DNA from: Vampirovibrio chlorellavorus
GTDB lineage: Bacteria > Cyanobacteriota > Vampirovibrionia > Vampirovibrionales > Vampirovibrionaceae
Reading direction: 5' to 3'
Length of the DNA: 64,000 nt
NCBI GenBank assembly: GCA_001858525.1
Contig: LAPX01000009.1
Location: 67,922-131,921, forward strand
Of this stretch, positions 59,368 to 64,000 are shown piece by piece (the first letter of the stretch is position 1; every line of letters begins with the position of its first letter). Position numbers and translations under genes: made by a program. The notes beneath the pieces were generated by a model. That model was not told the origin of the DNA. It was given only the letters and a program-made list of their open reading frames with translations, and made no database searches.

Positions 59368-59831
59368 CAGTTTTTCTCCCCGGAGAAGGCTTTGAGCACT
59401 TGGGCATGGCGATAATCGAACATGCGGGTCAATTTGTCATGCACCATCCACCCGGCCACCCAATGGGACAGAGGGGCCAGCGGCAAGGCGTAGTCAATGT
59501 CGTCTTCCAGCAGACAGTGGGTGTCATCAATGGGAATGACCCGATGGGTATGGGTCCAACGGGCGAAGGGTCCACTGATTTGGGTATCCTGAAACTGTCG
59601 CCCGGCTTGATAATTGTGGTGCTCGGAAACCCAGTCCACGGTTATCGGACCCAGCACGTTGATTCTCAGGGTGACTCGACTGCCCGCCTCAGAGATAGGT
59701 CCCGTTTGGTGGATGACCCGAACCTTTTCCCACGGCGGAATCAGGGAGGGCAAAGCCTCGGGTTGTTCATGCCAGGCGAACACCGCTTGGGCTGGTGCTT
59801 CAATCCGGGTTTGTTTGATAAATCGTGTCAT
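59367..59831 (-). CDS. SRPBCC-family (START-like) protein
   Basis: 154 aa from ATG 59831, which overlaps the SDR stop (TAATG). The fold starts FIKQTRIEAPAQAVFAWHEQ, with the ligand-binding core GSRVTLRINVLGPITVDWVS and HCLLEDDIDYALPLAPL. It likely binds a hydrophobic ligand. Often found beside photolyase genes. Confidence 0.88.
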   Translation of the reverse strand: MTRFIKQTRIEAPAQAVFAWHEQPEALPSLIPPWEKVRVIHQTGPISEAGSRVTLRINVLGPITVDWVSEHHNYQAGRQFQDTQISGPFARWTHTHRVIPIDDTHCLLEDDIDYALPLAPLSHWVAGWMVHDKLTRMFDYRHAQVLKAFSGEKN

Positions 59832-60574
59832 TAATTTCCTTTCGGGGCGATTGTCGCTAAACCACCATCCACGCCGATGATCTGTCCGGTGACCCAGTCC
59901 TGCTCTGGATTCAATAACCAATCCAGAGCGGAGGCCACTTGCTCGGGAGTGCCCAGTCGATTGAGGGCATGTTTCTTCACCGATTCCTGACGGGCTAGAT
60001 TGCTATTCAAGAGTTTTTCGGTCAAGGGAGACTCCACCAGCCCGGGGGCCACCACATTCACCCGAATGTTCTTGGGGGCGTAGGTGGCCGCCGCAGATAA
60101 AGCCAACCCGTGTAACCCGGCTTTGGCTGCCGCAATGGCCTCATGGTTGGCAATGCCCAGACGGGCCGCCGCTGAAGAGACAAAGACCACACTGCCTCCA
60201 CCGGATTTCTCCATCAGTCGAACAGATGCTCGCAGCCAGTAAAAGGCGCTGCTTAAGTTGGTATTCATTGTGTGTAGCCATTCATCGGGTTTGGTGAGGT
60301 GGGCAGGCTTCAGGATGAGGGATCCCACGCAATGGGCCAGACCGTCCAGTCGGCCTGCTTGGGCTTGCACGGTTTTCAGAGCCTCATCAATGGCCCCGGC
60401 ATCGGTGGTGTCTAAAAGCAATGGCCTGGCATTCAGGGCCTGAGTTAAAGGCAGCAACTTGGCCTCATCTCGGGCGGACAAATATAAGGTAGCCCCAGAT
60501 TGATGCAGTCGTCGTGCCAGGGCTTGACCGACTCCGCCGGTGGCTCCGGTGACGATGTAAACACGATCGGTCAT
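59831..60574 (-). CDS. Short-chain dehydrogenase/reductase
   Basis: 247 aa. Motif TGATGGVG near residue 10 binds NAD(P). The active site has Ser (VVFVSSAAA) but reads NHEAIAAAKAG where YxxxK is normal (the Tyr position is His/Glu-like), so catalysis may be altered. LSAAATYAPKNIRVNVVAPG and the C-terminal GQIIGVDGGL are typical of the family. First gene of the photolyase operon. Confidence 0.88.
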   Translation of the reverse strand: MTDRVYIVTGATGGVGQALARRLHQSGATLYLSARDEAKLLPLTQALNARPLLLDTTDAGAIDEALKTVQAQAGRLDGLAHCVGSLILKPAHLTKPDEWLHTMNTNLSSAFYWLRASVRLMEKSGGGSVVFVSSAAARLGIANHEAIAAAKAGLHGLALSAAATYAPKNIRVNVVAPGLVESPLTEKLLNSNLARQESVKKHALNRLGTPEQVASALDWLLNPEQDWVTGQIIGVDGGLATIAPKGN

Positions 60575-60960
60575 AAAAGTGCTCCATGAGGGGAAATTAT
60601 ACGTTCAAAACAGGCGAATGCTTATATAAGCGTCGATTTCGGCTGACTTAAGGATGGATCCAATGAAACGATATTGAGATGGCATTGTTGCCATTAACAA
60701 GGATGTAAAAGGCTTTCCCGATATATTTTTGAGTTTAGCACGGCTTTCATGCTGCTTGTGTGATTTCTCTCAGTCTGGCGTGTTCCGGTGGGCGGCAAGG
60801 CGATATACGAACAGTGCGCAATGAAAAGCGGCGCCAGAGATGCAAAGCCCTTTGCGAAATCAGAATATGGGGTGAACGCACCTGTTTGTTGACATCCTTT
60901 TTTGTGGCTGCTAATCTACATACATCCAAAGCGCATTACACCTTTGCCAGTGCTTTGTTT
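60575..60960. other. Region between photolyase operon and tRNA-Ile
   Basis: A minus-strand TATAAT at 60596-60601 (reading leftward) is a good -10 for the photolyase operon, 22 bases before the ATG; the -35 is poor (TAAGCA), so an alternative sigma factor is possible. The rest, 60625-60880, holds no gene that I can support. Confidence 0.45.
60889..60917 (+). promoter_or_regulatory. Promoter of tRNA-Ile
   Basis: TTGACA (perfect -35), a 17-base spacer and TAATCT. It starts transcription about 37 bases before the tRNA. Confidence 0.8.
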
Positions 60961-61037
60961 GGGCCATTAGCTCAGTTGGCTAGAGCGCACCCCTGATAAG
61001 GGTGAGGTCCCGTGTTCGAGTCACGGATGGCCCACCA
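60961..61037 (+). tRNA. tRNA-Ile (anticodon GAU)
   Basis: 77 nt including an encoded CCA. The acceptor GGGCCAT pairs with ATGGCCC, and the D-arm is TAGCTCAGTTGGCTAGAGC. The stem CACCC/GGGTG encloses loop CTGATAA with anticodon GAT. The T-arm is CCGTGTTCGAGTCACGG. Confidence 0.95.
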
Positions 61038-61079
61038 TTTTAAATTAAATAAGCAAACATAATCTTCAATATAGTACGA

Positions 61080-61107
61080 AAAAGCTCCTTTTAAGGGGCT
61101 TTTGTTG
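61080..61107 (+). terminator. Terminator of tRNA-Ile
   Basis: AAAGCTCC (61081-61088), loop TTTTAA, then GGGGCTTTTG. One wobble pair; T-run present. Confidence 0.8.
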
Positions 61108-61131
61108 TTTAGTGATATAAATTCAAGTGAA

Positions 61132-61527
61132 ATGAGGCACGAGTTCGTGTTGACACTTCATGTTATCTATTCCTTAAACATCCTGGTCGCAGGATTTGTC
61201 GGTATGACTGCGCTATTTTTCCCTCACTTTTCGAGCCAGGTCGTATTTCAAGGAACGATTCCGCCGAATTGGGCACAGCGTATTGTTGGCTGCCTATGGC
61301 TGGGCATTGCTGCTCTTTCCCTCCTTGGGCTGTTTCAACCCTTAATTTACAGCCCAGTATTATTGCTTCAATTACTCTATAAAGGTGCATGGCTTGTGTT
61401 CATTGCTGTGCCAATGATGCTCAGAGGAGAACTGCGAGAGTTACCGGCTAGGATGACCGTGTTTTTTTTGATCTGGGTGATCGGACTTTTGCTTTTCCTG
61501 CCGTATCATTATCTATTTCGATTCTGA
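61132..61527 (+). CDS. Four-helix membrane protein, unknown function
   Basis: 131 aa from ATG 61132. The hydrophobic helices are VIYSLNILVAGFVGMTALFF, IVGCLWLGIAALSLLGLFQ, LLLQLLYKGAWLVFIAVPM and VFFLIWVIGLLLFLPYHYLF. The pattern is that of small DUF-type integral proteins. No partner is seen. Confidence 0.7.
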   Translation: MRHEFVLTLHVIYSLNILVAGFVGMTALFFPHFSSQVVFQGTIPPNWAQRIVGCLWLGIAALSLLGLFQPLIYSPVLLLQLLYKGAWLVFIAVPMMLRGELRELPARMTVFFLIWVIGLLLFLPYHYLFRF

Positions 61528-61784
61528 ATATTCATTCGCCATATATTCATCCATCAATTTGATGTGAGCCTTACCTCTGGAGTCCAGATCAGGGTTGTGG
61601 CAGGGAAACTCAAGATTTTTCAGTACCAGCCATTCTTTTAAAGCTTGTATAGCTTGATAAAGTCTTCTTTATAGCATTTGCTCCTTGAGAGTTTAGAGCA
61701 CGCAAACCTCCGGCAGAGCACTTCCCCTGAATAGAGTGTTAAAATGGAGCTTGAGGTTGGAAAAGTGAGTTCTGAACCCCCTGC
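61528..61784. other. Intergenic region, no gene seen
   Basis: About 257 bases. No signal is clear; the sequence before GT2 carries TTGAGGTTGGAAA, a poor ribosome site. Confidence 0.4.
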
Positions 61785-62549
61785 ATGATCAAGCAGCTAT
61801 ACGTTGTTCTCCCCACTTTTAACGAAGGTGACGCACTTTGTGCCTTGGTTCTGGCATTAAACGAGGTGCTGCAAGCCTATGCGTTTCACATTTTTGTGGT
61901 GGATGATGGATCAACCGACGGCTCCACAGAGAAAGTGGCAGATCTCAACTTGCCCCCCGTGACAATAGTCCGCCATGATTGCAACCAAGGGCTAGGGTCT
62001 GCTATTCGCACTGGGTTTAACATGGTTTTAAGCATGAGCGAGCATGACAACGACGTACTCGTCATGATGGACGCGGATTTAACCCACACGCCCAATTTAA
62101 TTCCACGTATGATCTCCCTGATTGCAGAAGGCAATGACCTGGTCATCGCCTCCCGGTTTCGATATGGGGCACAAATTCGTGGTTTGTCATGGCAACGTCA
62201 ATTTTTCAGTCATGCGGCCAGCTGGGTCTTTCGCTGCTTTCTGCCCATTCCAGGCGTTAAAGATTACACCTGCGGTTTCAGAGCCTATCGCGTGGGCCTA
62301 TTGAGACAAGCGGCCAATCACTATCAGGAATCGTTTATTTCCGAATCCGGATTTAGTTGCATGGTGGATGTTTTGCTGAAACTAGGACGCTTAAAGGCCA
62401 TTATGGTCGAAGTTCCCATGATCTTGCGTTACGACTGGAAAGTTTCTGCTTCCAAGATGAACGTGCTTCAAACCATCCTGGCGTCTTTGAGACTGTTAGT
62501 CAAAACCGTCTTCCGTCAAATGAGTAATCGTCCTCAGAGCATCGAGTAA
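61785..62549 (+). CDS. GT2-family glycosyltransferase (DPM1-like)
   Basis: 254 aa. Features are LPTFNEGDALCALVLALNEV, FVVDDGSTDGSTEKVADL (acidic metal-binding motif), NQGLGSAIRTGFNMV and VMMDADLTHTPNLI. It resembles dolichyl-phosphate mannosyltransferase and the polyprenol-phosphate glycosyl transferases that load lipid carriers. The downstream membrane glycosyltransferase likely uses its product. Confidence 0.88.
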   Translation: MIKQLYVVLPTFNEGDALCALVLALNEVLQAYAFHIFVVDDGSTDGSTEKVADLNLPPVTIVRHDCNQGLGSAIRTGFNMVLSMSEHDNDVLVMMDADLTHTPNLIPRMISLIAEGNDLVIASRFRYGAQIRGLSWQRQFFSHAASWVFRCFLPIPGVKDYTCGFRAYRVGLLRQAANHYQESFISESGFSCMVDVLLKLGRLKAIMVEVPMILRYDWKVSASKMNVLQTILASLRLLVKTVFRQMSNRPQSIE

Positions 62550-62560
62550 TTAATAAACGG

Positions 62561-64000
62561 ATGGAGTGTCAACACTTGGGCGCCTTGAACATTCAATCTA
62601 TCAAAACAGGGGTTGGCCTATCCGTTTTGTGCCTTTTAGCCTTTGCGCTGCGCTATTACTTTGCTACTGAAAAAAGTATTGGATTTGATGAATGGATTAC
62701 CTACACCACCAGTCTGGGAATTTTACATCCTGAAAGCAGTTTACTGTTTAATCCCAAAACGGTTGTGACAGCTGCACATTTTAAACAGGCCATACAACAA
62801 CTGCCACTGGACTCCACAGGATCTTTAACCAATATTTTAAAAGCCTTGGAAAATGATTTGAATTTACCGGCTTATTTTGTATTGATGGGTACCTGGCTAA
62901 AGATGGTGTCTCAGTTTTCTCCTCTTCTGTTGCGGTTACCCAGTATTCTAATGAATGTGGCCTGTATTCCGGCTTTGGTATTCCTGGGAAGGCAGTTAGC
63001 GGTCCCAAAAACGGGCTGGATGTGTGCTCTTCTGTTTGCAATAGTGCCCTATGCCATTTTTTACGGCACAGATGCCCGCCCCTACAGCCTTATTATTCTA
63101 CTCGCCCTCATCGGCAGTATTGGGGTACTCCGTTTACTGGGTGGCCAACAAGTTAGCCTTAGGCATTGGGTCACAATCATTGGTTGTTTTTGGATGGGGT
63201 TACTCACCCATTATTTTTTTGGATTAACAGCCCTGGTTTGGACGCTCATGCTTGTTTTGAGACGGGATAAATGCAAGCGTTTATGGCTCTGGCTAATCGC
63301 AGCATGGCTCCCTCCCTTACTGGTAAGCGGACTGATACTGAAAACCCAGTTAAACGGTCTGAACGGAATGAACCCCTTAAAAGCGGCCCTATCCGTTCCA
63401 GCGGTATTGGGCTATTTGTTCAAAGGGCTTTTTTCAGTGTTCTTTCTCTATTCACCCTTTAGCGATATTGTCACCATGAGTCTAAGCCTGTTAATATCTC
63501 TCAGTGTTTTATTTGGGATTTACCAACTGTGCCAGAATCGTGAATCGGCACTCAAAACACCCCTTTTTCAGTTTTGCGGTCTCTGGATGTTGATTCATGG
63601 CGTAGGGCTTTTATTTGTCTCTGTGCTGTTTCAATCCAGAATTTTGGATGTGCCACGGTATTGGGTATTTGTATTGCCTGCCCTGTTTTTAGTGGCTGGG
63701 CATTGGTTGACCTGGGGAACCGTGAAGGCTCGGGTTCTCAAAAGTCTTTTGGGTGTGTTCGCACTGCTGCTTATTGGCCTAAGATTCTACAAAGAACAAG
63801 GCTATGCGGATTTTAACTATCGACAAGTGAGTGACGTGATTCAGGCCAATCAAACGTCAACCGATGTGGTTCTCACCGCAGCCGGATATCCCACGGCCGC
63901 TGCCCTCGGTTACTATTTGCCTGCCTCCACCCACATGGCCACACAATTTACGCCCGGCTATTTCGAGTCAGGGAATGAGCGGCTTGCCAAATTAACGGGA
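62561..64000 (+). CDS. Membrane glycosyltransferase, GT39/ArnT-like (partial)
   Basis: 480 codons with no stop before the window end. It starts MECQHLGALNIQSIKTG; TAATAAACGGATGG gives a weak ribosome site. FDEWITYTTSLGI after the first helix supplies the Asp-Glu pair typical of GT-C enzymes. The region ARPYSLIILLALIGSIGVLR is followed by about ten membrane helices. It likely transfers sugar from polyprenyl phosphate, supplied by the GT2 enzyme 11 bases upstream, to a surface target. Confidence 0.8.
   Translation, partial: MECQHLGALNIQSIKTGVGLSVLCLLAFALRYYFATEKSIGFDEWITYTTSLGILHPESSLLFNPKTVVTAAHFKQAIQQLPLDSTGSLTNILKALENDLNLPAYFVLMGTWLKMVSQFSPLLLRLPSILMNVACIPALVFLGRQLAVPKTGWMCALLFAIVPYAIFYGTDARPYSLIILLALIGSIGVLRLLGGQQVSLRHWVTIIGCFWMGLLTHYFFGLTALVWTLMLVLRRDKCKRLWLWLIAAWLPPLLVSGLILKTQLNGLNGMNPLKAALSVPAVLGYLFKGLFSVFFLYSPFSDIVTMSLSLLISLSVLFGIYQLCQNRESALKTPLFQFCGLWMLIHGVGLLFVSVLFQSRILDVPRYWVFVLPALFLVAGHWLTWGTVKARVLKSLLGVFALLLIGLRFYKEQGYADFNYRQVSDVIQANQTSTDVVLTAAGYPTAAALGYYLPASTHMATQFTPGYFESGNERLAKLTG

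Noticed and set aside
60961-61037. tRNA-Ile or tRNA-Val as the provirus attachment site
   Set aside because: The 19-bp core occurs only within mnmD. Neither tRNA has a duplicated 3' end nearby.

Overview
The window looks like a chromosome segment from a non-photosynthetic relative of cyanobacteria, probably Vampirovibrionia/Melainabacteria. That placement is inference. It rests on an SLH-domain envelope protein, a sigma factor and an OmpR-type regulator that resemble cyanobacterial ones, the radical SAM/DUF2344 fusion protein, an RNase E/G with a long acidic tail, and type IV pilus PilM/N/O genes. Most host genes are ordinary housekeeping or envelope genes. Repeats are few: two short palindromic MITE-like elements, at 155-271 and 17131-17273.

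Layout. 1-9.4 kb: envelope proteins (SLH, glycine zipper), family 5 uracil-DNA glycosylase, tRNA-Val(UAC), 5-formyl-THF cyclo-ligase, an XRE regulator, a PilM-PilN fusion with PilO, and a TPR protein. 9.7-17 kb: secreted TPR protein, radical SAM fusion protein, RNase E/G. 17-25.4 kb: 2Fe-2S ferredoxin, flavin reductase, DUF167, double thioredoxin protein, short LeuA-like synthase, ComEA-like protein, sigma factor, and low-complexity Pro/Gln proteins. 25.7-29.8 kb: a two-component pair and a protein resembling mitochondrial fission process protein 1 (MTFP1/MTP18).

30.7-40.9 kb: a 10.1-kb integrated tailless virus, the main discovery of the window. It has a packaging-type P-loop ATPase, a 306-aa capsid protein resembling the double-jelly-roll P2 of corticovirus PM2, a train of about 15 small genes (many with one membrane helix), an M15-type peptidase, and a short leftward operon containing a zinc ribbon. 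It lies inside the tRNA-modification gene mnmD, which it splits in two. The duplicated 19-bp core is part of a dif-like XerC/XerD site. No integrase and no recognisable replication protein is present, so host Xer recombination is the likely integration route. The viral attachment site lies inside a viral 86-aa gene, so integration swaps gene halves in frame between virus and host.

41.4-52.3 kb: TPR protein, coiled-coil protein, YgfZ-TPR fusion with a monothiol glutaredoxin (Fe-S maintenance), glycosyltransferase, EVE protein, a large PAS/GAF histidine kinase, archease, CBS protein, small heat-shock protein. 52.4-60.6 kb: a hydrolase and a tightly overlapping eight-gene leftward operon with a CPD-type photolyase, an FeS-BCP/(6-4)-type photolyase, SDR, SRPBCC, peroxiredoxin-like and renalase-like genes, which suggests a light/oxidative-stress regulon. 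60.9-64 kb: tRNA-Ile(GAU), a membrane protein, a GT2 glycosyltransferase, and a membrane glycosyltransferase cut by the window end.
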